8,795 bases of DNA from Bryobacterales bacterium (GTDB taxonomy: Bacteria > Acidobacteriota > Terriglobia > Bryobacterales > Bryobacteraceae): positions 11,291 to 20,085 of the forward strand of contig PKZC01000260.1 of the NCBI GenBank assembly GCA_003132905.1, read 5' to 3'. The notes under the pieces are model-generated. The model was not told the DNA's origin. It saw only the letters and a list, made by a program, of their open reading frames with translations, and searched no databases. Shown here piece after piece: positions 1-6,450 of the stretch; positions within the stretch are counted from its first letter, which is position 1; each line of letters starts with the position of its first letter. The position numbers and the translations under genes are program-made.

Positions 1-1758
1 CGCATCGCGCGGATATTCCTGCGGCGGGCGGAACCGGCCGTTGTTGTCCTGTTCGAAATACAGCAGGCGATAGCTCAAGATCCCGAAGCGATGCAGCACC
101 TCGCGCGCCTCATCGGGCACCGTACCCAAATCCTCGCCGATGACAATCACGCGATTGCGCACGCTCTCGAGTGCCAGAATCGAAAGCAGCGCCTCGTAGC
201 GATCGCGCACGTATGTGCCTTGGGTGGCTTCCATGCCGTCTGGAATCCAATACAGGCGGAAGAAGCGCATGACGTGATCGATGCGTAGCGCGCCGCCGTG
301 CCGGCAGTTCTTCCGGATGGACTCGGCAAACAGACGGTAGCCGTCTTCTACGTGGCGATCGGAATTAGGCGGTGGAAAGCCCCAGTCCTGGCCTTTGGGC
401 GAAAAGCCATCGGGCGGCGCGCCTACCCGGCAACCGGCGACGAAAAAATCCCGATGCGCCCACAGGTCTGAACCGAACCGGTCGGTGGCCAAAGCCAGGT
501 CGTGATACAGACCGACGCTCAGGCCCCGATCGATGGCATGTTTGTGAGCGGAAGCGAGCTGCAGATCGAGCTGCCATTGGATGTATTGGTAGAACAGAAC
601 GCTACGCCAGTGTTTTCGCGCGAATTCGCGGGTGGCCTCGGATTCCGGATCCTGATAGTGCTGCGGCCAGCCGGTCCAGTTCCAGACTTCGGGGCAGCGC
701 TTGTGTATCGCATGGTCCAGCGCCGAATAGATCGCGAAGCGATGCAGCAGATTGCCTTCGCTTGCGATATATTTCTTGAGCTCAAGCGCGCGCGGTGTGT
801 TATCGCTCCACTCCTTGAGGAAGCCTTGAAACAGCACTTTCAGGAAACGCAGTTTCAGTGCGTATACGCGCTCATATTCCACCAGTTCGGCCGCGCGCAG
901 AGTGGCGATCTCTTTTTGCACCGCTGGCGAATCGAACAACTCCCGCGCTCGAGCCGAAGAACCGAAGTCGGGGATGGCTTCGATATCGAGATAGATGGGA
1001 TTGCGATAGAAAATGGAGTTGGGAAGATAGGGGCTGGTGTTGTAGGGCTGGCGATTGGAAATGGCGTGCAGCGGATTGAGGGCGATGAAGCTGGCTCCGG
1101 TGCGGTCGGCCACCCAATCGGTGAGAGCTTTGAGATCGGTAGCGTCGCCGCAGCCCCAGTTCCGTTGGGAGCGCAATCCATAGAGGCTGATGGCAATTCC
1201 GGCGGCGCCTCGGGTCTGCAGCCAGGCTGGTTCAAAGGCCCGGCTCGGGCACACAATCAAGCGCGCCGGAGGCCAAGTTTCACCGGCTATTTCCAAAGTG
1301 ATCTGGTGATATCCCAGCGGAAGATCGTCAGGTAGACGAAGGCGCTGAACGGCCTGGATCTCACCCAGCGAAGTTTTTATCTCGGTTGTGCTTCCGTCTT
1401 CCAGCTGAATTCGAATTGTTGCCAATGAGTCGGCTTGGGCGATCCGGTGGTTGCCCGGCAGCGAGAGGGCGACTTCGTGCGGAATTTTTCCGGCGGTGAG
1501 AAAAATGGTGGGTGCCAGTGGCGAACGCACCTGGCGCTGGCGGCGCACTTCAATGGCCTCCTGAAGTGAGGCTTTGGATTGCATGTCGACGCCCAACGAC
1601 CCCAGGATCGCTGCCTCTAACTCCGCGGAGGCGTGATGCTGTTTACCCCAGATGTCCCAATAATCGGTCTCGATGCCCCAGGCGCGAGCGGCTTGCTCGA
1701 TGAGACCTTGGTCCGGTAGATCTGGTTGGTCCTGAACCGTGCCGTCCTGTTGCTCCAT
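1..1758 (-). CDS. malQ: 4-alpha-glucanotransferase (amylomaltase), GH77, C-terminus cut by window edge
   Basis: Transfers alpha-1,4-glucan segments between maltooligosaccharides or glycogen/starch chains in the cytoplasm. The frame is open from ATG at 1758 down to base 1 (586 codons, no stop), so the C-terminus lies outside. Residues about 85-170 look like the beta-rich N-terminal domain of long MalQ proteins, and the GH77 barrel follows. Visible motifs are [54 protein letters not shown] with nucleophile Asp494, and [10 protein letters not shown] with acid/base Glu542. The 48-residue spacing between these two is what I recall for E. coli MalQ. The third catalytic Asp, expected further downstream, is beyond the edge. 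The long N-terminal part suggests a protein near 700 residues. The start is the ATG facing nuoB; no Shine-Dalgarno sequence is visible before it. It shares no function with the flagellar genes. Family assignment is firm. Confidence 0.95.
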   Translation of the reverse strand, partial: MEQQDGTVQDQPDLPDQGLIEQAARAWGIETDYWDIWGKQHHASAELEAAILGSLGVDMQSKASLQEAIEVRRQRQVRSPLAPTIFLTAGKIPHEVALSLPGNHRIAQADSLATIRIQLEDGSTTEIKTSLGEIQAVQRLRLPDDLPLGYHQITLEIAGETWPPARLIVCPSRAFEPAWLQTRGAAGIAISLYGLRSQRNWGCGDATDLKALTDWVADRTGASFIALNPLHAISNRQPYNTSPYLPNSIFYRNPIYLDIEAIPDFGSSARARELFDSPAVQKEIATLRAAELVEYERVYALKLRFLKVLFQGFLKEWSDNTPRALELKKYIASEGNLLHRFAIYSALDHAIHKRCPEVWNWTGWPQHYQDPESEATREFARKHWRSVLFYQYIQWQLDLQLASAHKHAIDRGLSVGLYHDLALATDRFGSDLWAHRDFFVAGCRVGAPPDGFSPKGQDWGFPPPNSDRHVEDGYRLFAESIRKNCRHGGALRIDHVMRFFRLYWIPDGMEATQGTYVRDRYEALLSILALESVRNRVIVIGEDLGTVPDEAREVLHRFGILSYRLLYFEQDNNGRFRPPQEYPRDA

Positions 1759-1766
1759 GTGATAAT
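1758..1766 (+). promoter_or_regulatory. Candidate extended -10 promoter for nuoB
   Basis: TGTGATAAT fits the extended -10 pattern TGnTATAAT with one mismatch, and its last base lies 7 nt before the G of the nuoB GTG. No -35 element is evident, which an extended -10 can tolerate. If it is used, transcription would begin at or near the start codon and the nuoB mRNA would be leaderless. It overlaps the first base of the malQ ATG. This is inferred from motif and position only. Confidence 0.3.
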
Positions 1767-1772
1767 AGGATC

Positions 1773-2324
1773 GTGGATCGTGAGCCCAAGTTTCAACCCA
1801 GCCTTCCGAGCGAGCTTTTTGCGCGCATCGATAACGAGGACGCTGCCAGCGTTCCTGAGGGCATCATTACCACTACTATCGGCAAAGCGATCAACTGGGG
1901 CCGGAAGAATTCCATCTGGCCGATGTCCTTTGGCCTGGCGTGCTGCGCCATCGAAATGATGTCGATGATCGGATCCCGGTTCGACATTTCCCGCTTTGGC
2001 GCTGAGGTGATGCGGGGGTCGCCGCGGCAATCCGATTTGATGATCATCGCCGGGCGTGTTTCGAACAAGATGGCGCCGGTGATCCGCAGATTGTATGAAC
2101 AGATGCCCGAACCGAAGTGGGTGATCTCAATGGGCGCCTGTGCGACTTCGACCGGCGTTTTCAGCAATTACGCGTTGATCCCAGTAAACCAGGTGATTCC
2201 CGTGGATGTATATGTCCCCGGATGCCCCCCGCGCCCTGAACAACTGATCTACGCGATCATGTTGCTGCAAAAGAAGATCGAATCCGATAAAGGCACTACT
2301 CTCAAGGTTCTGAACCTGGCATAG
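1773..2324 (+). CDS. nuoB: NADH-quinone oxidoreductase subunit B (complex I, NuoB)
   Basis: NuoB carries the last iron-sulfur cluster (N2) of the peripheral arm of complex I and passes electrons to quinone at the cytoplasmic face of the inner membrane. The 183-residue protein has all four N2 ligand cysteines in the usual contexts: Cys57-Cys58 in [11 protein letters not shown], Cys123 in MGACATSTG and Cys151 in VPGCPPRPE. Length and ending are normal. GTG at 1773 is the only ATG/GTG/TTG codon in this frame between the upstream stop (1701) and Met51, so the start is well constrained. AGGA at 1767-1770 lies only 2 nt before it, too close for a normal ribosome site. The gene stands alone: malQ diverges upstream and flagellar genes follow, with no nuoA, nuoC or nuoD. 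It may be a second copy or part of a scattered nuo set. The family assignment is certain. Confidence 0.96.
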   Translation: MDREPKFQPSLPSELFARIDNEDAASVPEGIITTTIGKAINWGRKNSIWPMSFGLACCAIEMMSMIGSRFDISRFGAEVMRGSPRQSDLMIIAGRVSNKMAPVIRRLYEQMPEPKWVISMGACATSTGVFSNYALIPVNQVIPVDVYVPGCPPRPEQLIYAIMLLQKKIESDKGTTLKVLNLA

Positions 2325-2356
2325 AACCCGTCTTTCAACTTTCCCGTCGTTTCCGC

Positions 2357-2383
2357 TCAAGCTTGTTTTGTTGGTGCCGATGA
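2357..2383 (+). promoter_or_regulatory. Sigma-28 (FliA)-type promoter for flaG-fliS
   Basis: TCAAGCTT at 2357-2364, then exactly 11 nt, then GCCGATGA at 2376-2383. The enterobacterial flagellar sigma-28 consensus is TAAAGTTT-N11-GCCGATAA, so 6 of 8 and 7 of 8 positions match with the correct spacer. The predicted start near 2390 would leave a leader of about 33 nt before the flaG ATG. Late flagellar genes such as flaG and fliS are typical sigma-28 targets, and the anti-sigma-28 gene flgM lies in the same window. Confidence 0.68.
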
Positions 2384-2410
2384 GCATTAACAGATAGTTC
2401 CTGACATTTG

Positions 2411-2416
2411 GGAAGG
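2411..2416 (+). promoter_or_regulatory. Ribosome binding site deciding the flaG start
   Basis: GGAAGG lies 6 nt before ATG 2423. It favours that ATG over the in-frame TTG at 2408, which would place this ribosome site inside the coding region. Confidence 0.7.
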
Positions 2417-2422
2417 TTTGGG

Positions 2423-2725
2423 ATGAATATCAGTTCTGTCCAACTCACCGGGCCTACGCCAACGGCCCCTTCACAGGTCTCGGCGCAGGAGGCTAATCAA
2501 CGCAGACAATTGCTGCAAGCTGCCAAATCGGTGAACGAAAGCGGGGTCCTCGGGCCAAACGAACTGGAGTTTATGTTAGATCGACAGACCCACCGTGCCG
2601 TCATCCGCGTGGTCGACCGGACCACGCAACAAGTTGTCTCACAGATACCACCCGAATATGTCTTGCGCCTGGCCCAAGACTTGGGAAGTTCGGCAGAAGT
2701 AATGGCGTCGGAAGACGATATGTAG
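2423..2725 (+). CDS. flaG: FlaG family flagellar protein
   Basis: This 100-residue protein has a polar, weakly conserved N-terminus (about residues 1-35) and then the FlaG core: NELEFMLDRQTHRAVIRVVDRTTQQVVSQIPPEYVLRLAQDL, matching the family pattern of an F-x-hD motif, two VxV strands and the hallmark QIPPE. FlaG proteins affect flagellar filament length or assembly in several bacteria; the molecular role is poorly defined. The ATG at 2423 is chosen because GGAAGG sits 6 nt upstream. The gene follows the sigma-28-type promoter, and the fliS ATG begins 4 nt after its stop, so the two form one transcript. Family assignment is good; exact function is unknown. Confidence 0.88.
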   Translation: MNISSVQLTGPTPTAPSQVSAQEANQRRQLLQAAKSVNESGVLGPNELEFMLDRQTHRAVIRVVDRTTQQVVSQIPPEYVLRLAQDLGSSAEVMASEDDM

Positions 2726-2729
2726 GTGA

Positions 2730-3179
2730 ATGCGCACTCACGGTTATCAAAACTACTTCGATGACGAAGTTCTCGCAGCCAGCCCTTTGAAGCTGATTCA
2801 AATGCTGTATGGCGCGGCGCTGGATTCGATTGCTGCCGCGCGCCGTCATATTCGGCAGAAAAACATCTCTGCTCGCACTCGTTCCATTAACAAGGCGATT
2901 GGCCTGGTGAGCGAGCTTTCCGGTTGCTTAAACCACGAAGCGGACGTCATTTTGTGCCGCAATCTGGCGGGCTTGTATGGATATGTCGTCCGGTTATTGA
3001 TTGAAGCCAATGCAAAGCAGATTGAATCGCCACTGGCCGAAGCCGAAGCGCTCCTGTTCCCTCTCGCCGAGGCTTGGAAAGCCTGCATTCCACCTGTTGC
3101 TGATTGTGACTTCCCCGATGGTGAGCCACTGTTGCAAGAGACCTCTATCGGTAGTTCAGCTGAATTGTCACTCCGTTAA
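2730..3179 (+). CDS. fliS: Flagellin export chaperone FliS
   Basis: FliS binds the C-terminal region of newly made flagellin in the cytoplasm, stops it polymerising and delivers it to the export gate. In some bacteria it also binds FlgM. The 149-residue product has the FliS signature: GYQNYFDDEVLAASPLKLIQMLYGAALDSI near the N-terminus, then an all-helical body including NKAIGLVSELSGCLNHE and LYGYVVRLLIEAN. The final 35 or so residues are a non-conserved tail, slightly longer than in the roughly 130-residue family norm. GGTGA just before the ATG overlaps the end of flaG and can serve as ribosome site. The last 12 bp overlap the 3' end of flgM on the opposite strand. Flagellin (fliC) and the cap gene fliD are not in the window. 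Confidence 0.92.
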   Translation: MRTHGYQNYFDDEVLAASPLKLIQMLYGAALDSIAAARRHIRQKNISARTRSINKAIGLVSELSGCLNHEADVILCRNLAGLYGYVVRLLIEANAKQIESPLAEAEALLFPLAEAWKACIPPVADCDFPDGEPLLQETSIGSSAELSLR

Positions 3180-3425
3180 GTGGGCTTCAATCAGGGCATT
3201 CGCCACCGTCTGGGGCGAAACTTCGTAACTTCCCGACTCCACTTGCAGCCGAAGCGCCTCAATGCGCCCCGGCTCGGGAGCGGAAAGTGATTGGGCCATG
3301 TGAGATACCTCTGCCTGGTCCGACCCCGCGACGGCATCCTTCCCCACGGTGTCCTGCTGAGCTATTTGCCCGGGCTTCTCAGTCACCTGCGTGACAGGCG
3401 TGCGATTCAGATCATCGATTCGCAT
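3168..3425 (-). CDS. flgM: Anti-sigma-28 factor FlgM
   Basis: FlgM binds sigma-28 (FliA) and keeps late flagellar genes off until it is exported through the finished hook-basal body. The 85-residue product has a disordered, polar N-terminal half, which fits an export substrate, and the conserved sigma-binding C-terminal segment at about residues 53-83: RIEALRLQVESGSYEVSP followed by QTVANALIEAHL. This matches the family pattern RVxxLRxxIxxGxYxVdxxxIAxxLL. It overlaps the end of flgJ by 14 nt and ends inside the 3' end of convergent fliS. AGGA lies 11 nt before the ATG, so coupling to flgJ translation is likely. As last gene of the rod/ring operon it would be made with those parts and accumulate before late genes fire. 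FlgN, often adjacent to FlgM, is absent. Confidence 0.85.
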   Translation of the reverse strand: MRIDDLNRTPVTQVTEKPGQIAQQDTVGKDAVAGSDQAEVSHMAQSLSAPEPGRIEALRLQVESGSYEVSPQTVANALIEAHLTE

Positions 3426-3717
3426 GATGTGTAAGTCCTGCGATCACCATTTTAGCGATTCCCAGCCCTCCGCTGCTCGATAACGCCTGCGCGAACTGCT
3501 GTTCTCCTAGTTCCAGCATGGGCGAATTTGTCTCATCTTGCTCATCTGCATCCCCCGTCATACCCCCGCCCGATTCACGAGCCGACTTGAGCATCTGAGC
3601 GATGAGCAGAGCTTCAAAGTCCATAGCCGCCTTACCGATCTTCTCGGGCGTGTCTTTGGAGCCTGGCGCTGGAGCCCCACTATTCCCCGAGAGCGCCGAA
3701 GCCATCTGAATCGGCAT
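3412..3717 (-). CDS. flgJ: Rod-binding protein, FlgJ N-terminal-domain type
   Basis: This protein caps or scaffolds rod assembly in the periplasm. The 101-residue product consists of the rod-binding domain only: AAMDFEALLIAQMLKSARESGGG at about residues 30-52, then MLELGEQQFAQALSSSGGLGIAKMVIAGL, which correspond to the conserved FEALFLxxMLKSMR and DQLAQxLAxxGGxGLAxML blocks. The peptidoglycan hydrolase domain found in enterobacterial FlgJ (about 315 residues) is missing, as in many other phyla. GGAGGT at 3728-3733 lies 10 nt before the ATG, inside the end of flgI; the flgI-flgJ gap is 3 nt. No signal peptide is visible, consistent with export by the flagellar secretion system. The stop codon lies inside flgM. 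Confidence 0.87.
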   Translation of the reverse strand: MPIQMASALSGNSGAPAPGSKDTPEKIGKAAMDFEALLIAQMLKSARESGGGMTGDADEQDETNSPMLELGEQQFAQALSSSGGLGIAKMVIAGLTHHANR

Positions 3718-3720
3718 ACG

Positions 3721-4821
3721 TTAGAGTACCTCCACTTCCGCCTCAAGGGCGCCGGCAGCCTTGAGATTTTGCAATATCGCGATAATATCTCTGGCAGTTG
3801 CTCCGATTGCTGTCAGCGCCCGGACCAGTTCCTCGACGCTTGCACCCTGCTGCAACACGATGTTCTTTGCCACGGCGTCCGCCGCGGTAACCGTGACCGC
3901 CGGAGTCACGGCGGTTTGACCGGCGGAAAGTGGAGGCGGTTGCGACACGTTCAGGTCGGTTTGAATCTGGACCGTCAATGCGCCGTGCAGAATCGCCACA
4001 GGTGCGATGCGGACTTCCTTGCCCATGACGATAGTTCCGGTGCGTTCGTCGATGACAATCCGCGCCGGGCGGTCTGCTTCCACCATCACGTCTTCGAGTT
4101 CGCCTAAGAACTCCACGGTCTTTGAACTGTAGGCTGCTGGAGTGTCCACCGAGACGAGCGCGGAGTTGTCGGCGTGGGCTGGCTGCACAGTCGGGCTTCC
4201 AAATTTTTCGTTGATCGCGGTCATGATCCGGGAAGCAGTGATGAAATCTGCCCGGCGCAATTGCAATTTGATGTGACCCTGAGGAGCGATCGAGGGCGCC
4301 AGCTTCTCGACAATGGCCCCGTTTGGGATTCGCCCCGCCGTTGGATGATTCAGCCCCTTGGTGTTACCGCCCTTTCCAGCGACGAAACCACCAGTGATCA
4401 CTGAGCCCTGCCCAACCGCAAACACCTGCCCGTCCGAGCTTTTCAGCGGCGTCAGCACCAGGATGCCGCCTTGTAAGTTTGTACTGTCGCCTACGGCGCC
4501 TACGGAGATATCGATTCGCGTGCCCGGTTGTGCAAAGGGCGGCAGATCCGCTGTCACGATTGCGGCTGCCGTATTCCGCACCAGGATGAGTGTCGGCGAT
4601 ACCACCACTCCCATGCGCTGCAGGAGGTTGGTCAGACTTTGGGCGGAGAATACCGTTTGCCTCGAGTCGCCTGTTCCGTTCAAGCCGACCACAATACCGT
4701 ATCCCACCAGTTGATTGTCTCTGATCCCTTCAATCGATACCAGATCTTTGAGCCGCGTTCGCTCATTAGCGGCGCCGAGGGGGATCAGGGTAAGAAGATA
4801 TATGACTTTACTGAAATTCAT
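3721..4821 (-). CDS. flgI: Flagellar P-ring protein FlgI
   Basis: FlgI assembles in the periplasm around the distal rod as the P ring, part of the bushing in the peptidoglycan layer. At 366 residues it has the usual family length. Residues 1 to about 18 form a short Sec signal peptide (MNFSKVIYLLTLIPLGAA), followed by the conserved block ERTRLKDLVSIEGIRDNQLVGYGIVVGLNGTGD. Other family blocks are ADLPPFAQPGTRIDISVGAVGD, GGILVLTPL, PNGAIVEK, DERTGTIVMGKEVRIAPVAI and the C-terminal AIGATARDIIAILQNLKAAGAL. The mature protein has no cysteine, unlike the enterobacterial protein, which I recall as carrying a structural disulfide. There is no clear Shine-Dalgarno sequence; the start is 4 nt after the flgH stop and probably depends on translational coupling. 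Confidence 0.97.
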   Translation of the reverse strand: MNFSKVIYLLTLIPLGAANERTRLKDLVSIEGIRDNQLVGYGIVVGLNGTGDSRQTVFSAQSLTNLLQRMGVVVSPTLILVRNTAAAIVTADLPPFAQPGTRIDISVGAVGDSTNLQGGILVLTPLKSSDGQVFAVGQGSVITGGFVAGKGGNTKGLNHPTAGRIPNGAIVEKLAPSIAPQGHIKLQLRRADFITASRIMTAINEKFGSPTVQPAHADNSALVSVDTPAAYSSKTVEFLGELEDVMVEADRPARIVIDERTGTIVMGKEVRIAPVAILHGALTVQIQTDLNVSQPPPLSAGQTAVTPAVTVTAADAVAKNIVLQQGASVEELVRALTAIGATARDIIAILQNLKAAGALEAEVEVL

Positions 4822-4825
4822 GGCT

Positions 4826-5533
4826 TTAAAATGGGACCAACCCCAACAGCAGCCGATACAATACGAACGGCCGCTTGACGGCGTCGTTCACGACGCCCTT
4901 TCCGTTCACCTGAATCTCAATTCTCGCCACGCGGTCCGAGACTACTTCATTCACCGGGCTGAGGTCCTCGGGACGCACAATGCCCTGAATTGTGATGACC
5001 TGTTTTTCTCCATTTACGGAGATATCTTTCTGCCCTTTCACGACCAAGTTGCCGTTGGGTAGGACGGCCGTGACTTCGGCCGTCACGTTTGTGGAGATGG
5101 TAGTTCCACGGCTGGTGGTACCTTGCCCCTGCAGTTGCGTGTTATTGGAGGCGTTAGCGAGATTCGCAAGCGCGCCGGTCGGGCTTTTGGGACCCGCTAG
5201 CGAAGTGACCGCCGCGGCTATACTCGACTTGCGCGCCGTATTGGTAACGCCGGTCGAAACCGCGGAAGTTTTGTCCAAAACGACAATTGTGACCAGATCA
5301 TAGACCTGACTTGCACGCACGTCTCGAACCCCGTCGCCCAAGCGCCCAGTCGGAAAAAACAGAGAACCGGGCGTTGCGCTGGAGAGCTGGCGCGATCGTT
5401 CGTTCACTTCCTGAACGTGTTGATCGAGGGTGGGTGGTGCGACGGGGGGAGGTTTCTTGGCCAAGGCTAACGGCATCGCTAGCGGCACCATCCCCATTAC
5501 GATGAACGTTACTTCTGCCACGGCGCGCTTCAC
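4826..5533 (-). CDS. flgH: Flagellar L-ring protein FlgH
   Basis: FlgH forms the L ring in the outer membrane, through which the rod emerges. The 235-residue product has an N-terminal hydrophobic signal (about residues 9-25, ending ALA), a Pro-rich linker (KKPPPVAPPTL), and the family core: SLFFPTGRLGDGVRDVRASQVYDLVTIVVLDKTSA, LPNGNLVVKGQKDISVNGEKQVITIQGIVRPEDLSPVNEVVSDRVARIEIQVNGKGVV and a C-terminal hydrophobic tail. There is no cysteine anywhere, so the lipobox cysteine typical of proteobacterial FlgH is missing. GTG start: its GTGA overlaps the flgA stop by 4 nt, and GAGGAG lies 4 nt upstream, so translation is coupled to flgA. The flgI start follows the stop by 4 nt. Confidence 0.95.
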   Translation of the reverse strand: MKRAVAEVTFIVMGMVPLAMPLALAKKPPPVAPPTLDQHVQEVNERSRQLSSATPGSLFFPTGRLGDGVRDVRASQVYDLVTIVVLDKTSAVSTGVTNTARKSSIAAAVTSLAGPKSPTGALANLANASNNTQLQGQGTTSRGTTISTNVTAEVTAVLPNGNLVVKGQKDISVNGEKQVITIQGIVRPEDLSPVNEVVSDRVARIEIQVNGKGVVNDAVKRPFVLYRLLLGLVPF

Positions 5534-6450
5534 AGCTCTCCTCGGACTACCACGTGTTCGCGGCCTTCAATCAGGGCTCGGAAGTTTTTCCCGCTCCAAG
5601 GATTGTGAACCAGAATGACGTCGCCTTTTTGGCCGGATGACTGAGCGATGGCGTCAAAACGAATGCTCGCTCCGCCGTCAATCGCTTGGACATGCACCCT
5701 CTCGCCCCGGAAGACATCTTTGAGGTCGTCGAGCGCTTCTGCAACGATCGGCTGTCCGGCAGGAAGCGTGCGCCGCGCGATTTTACCGACAATCGTGAAT
5801 GGCGCGTTCGGAGATAGTTCGATCGATGGAAATTGACGGATGTGGTCAGTCGCGATCTGGTCAGCGCGAATCACCGCTCCCTTCGGGATGGTTTCCCTGG
5901 CAAGGAATATTTCGTGGTCCACCGAGATTCTAACCTTGGCCCACACCATCAGACTGCGCTGATCGTCGTAGATCAGCTTCCCTTGCCAAATCACAGGCGT
6001 TTGCGGGGCGCTTACGGGTGGCTTGCTCAAGAACGTGCGCTGGAACTCCAGGCGGCCTGGAGGAACGGGCTGATTGCTAATTTCTAGGATTTCAAGCGTC
6101 GCACCTTCCATATCGAGCGCGGCGCGCAGGGCCGTCATCATTTCTGCTTCTGAAAGATGGCGCACCATCCTCTCAACACAGGCGCTGGGAGCCGCTTCCC
6201 CGGGCGGATAAACCAAACCGAAGCGGTGGCCAATCAGGACGACGTCGTGCGAGGACAACACGCGAACGGTTCCCGGGAATGGAGCGAACCCGATGAGGGT
6301 CTCCGGATCGAGCGCTCGAAACGCTGGTATCGTCGCCGCCAAATCGCGCGCCAATATTTGGCTGGAGGGCACGGTCAAACAAGCGGCTCGCGACAGACCG
6401 GGTTCACCAGCCATGCCGGCGATGACAGCTAAGATTGCAAGGATTCTCAT
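5530..6450 (-). CDS. flgA: Flagellar P-ring assembly chaperone FlgA
   Basis: FlgA is a periplasmic chaperone needed for FlgI to polymerise into the P ring. The 306-residue product has a Sec signal peptide (about residues 1-22, ending LSRA), a poorly conserved N-terminal region, and a C-terminal SAF/ChapFlgA region from about residue 170: VWAKVRISVDHEIFLARETIPKGAVIRADQI, then RRTLPAGQPIVAEALDDLKDVFRGERVHV, ending SGQKGDVILVHNPWSGKNFRALIEGREHVVV. It is longer than enterobacterial FlgA (about 220 residues) because the N-terminal region is extended. Cys24 and Cys91 are the only cysteines and could pair in the periplasm. Its ATG overlaps the flgG stop (ATGA), and no Shine-Dalgarno sequence is apparent, so coupling is likely. 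It sits directly before the ring genes it serves. Confidence 0.9.
   Translation of the reverse strand: MRILAILAVIAGMAGEPGLSRAACLTVPSSQILARDLAATIPAFRALDPETLIGFAPFPGTVRVLSSHDVVLIGHRFGLVYPPGEAAPSACVERMVRHLSEAEMMTALRAALDMEGATLEILEISNQPVPPGRLEFQRTFLSKPPVSAPQTPVIWQGKLIYDDQRSLMVWAKVRISVDHEIFLARETIPKGAVIRADQIATDHIRQFPSIELSPNAPFTIVGKIARRTLPAGQPIVAEALDDLKDVFRGERVHVQAIDGGASIRFDAIAQSSGQKGDVILVHNPWSGKNFRALIEGREHVVVRGEL

Noticed and set aside
136..143. GCCGATGA on the plus strand inside malQ
   Set aside because: No sigma-28 -35 box at the correct spacing and no gene downstream on that strand.
502..1335. 277-codon plus-strand ORF
   Set aside because: It is antisense to malQ, whose catalytic motifs are read on the minus strand; no recognisable domain.
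2373..2385. GG/GC pair upstream of flaG as a sigma-54 promoter
   Set aside because: Spacing is 9 rather than 10 nt, and the same bases fit sigma-28 much better.
2408..2422. TTG start for flaG, adding five residues
   Set aside because: The clear GGAAGG ribosome site lies after this TTG and 6 nt before ATG 2423.
3708..3734. GCCGATTC at the flgJ start resembling a sigma-28 -10 box
   Set aside because: It is the coding sequence for Met-Pro-Ile-Gln, and the -35 position holds the flgJ ribosome site, with only 4 of 8 matches.
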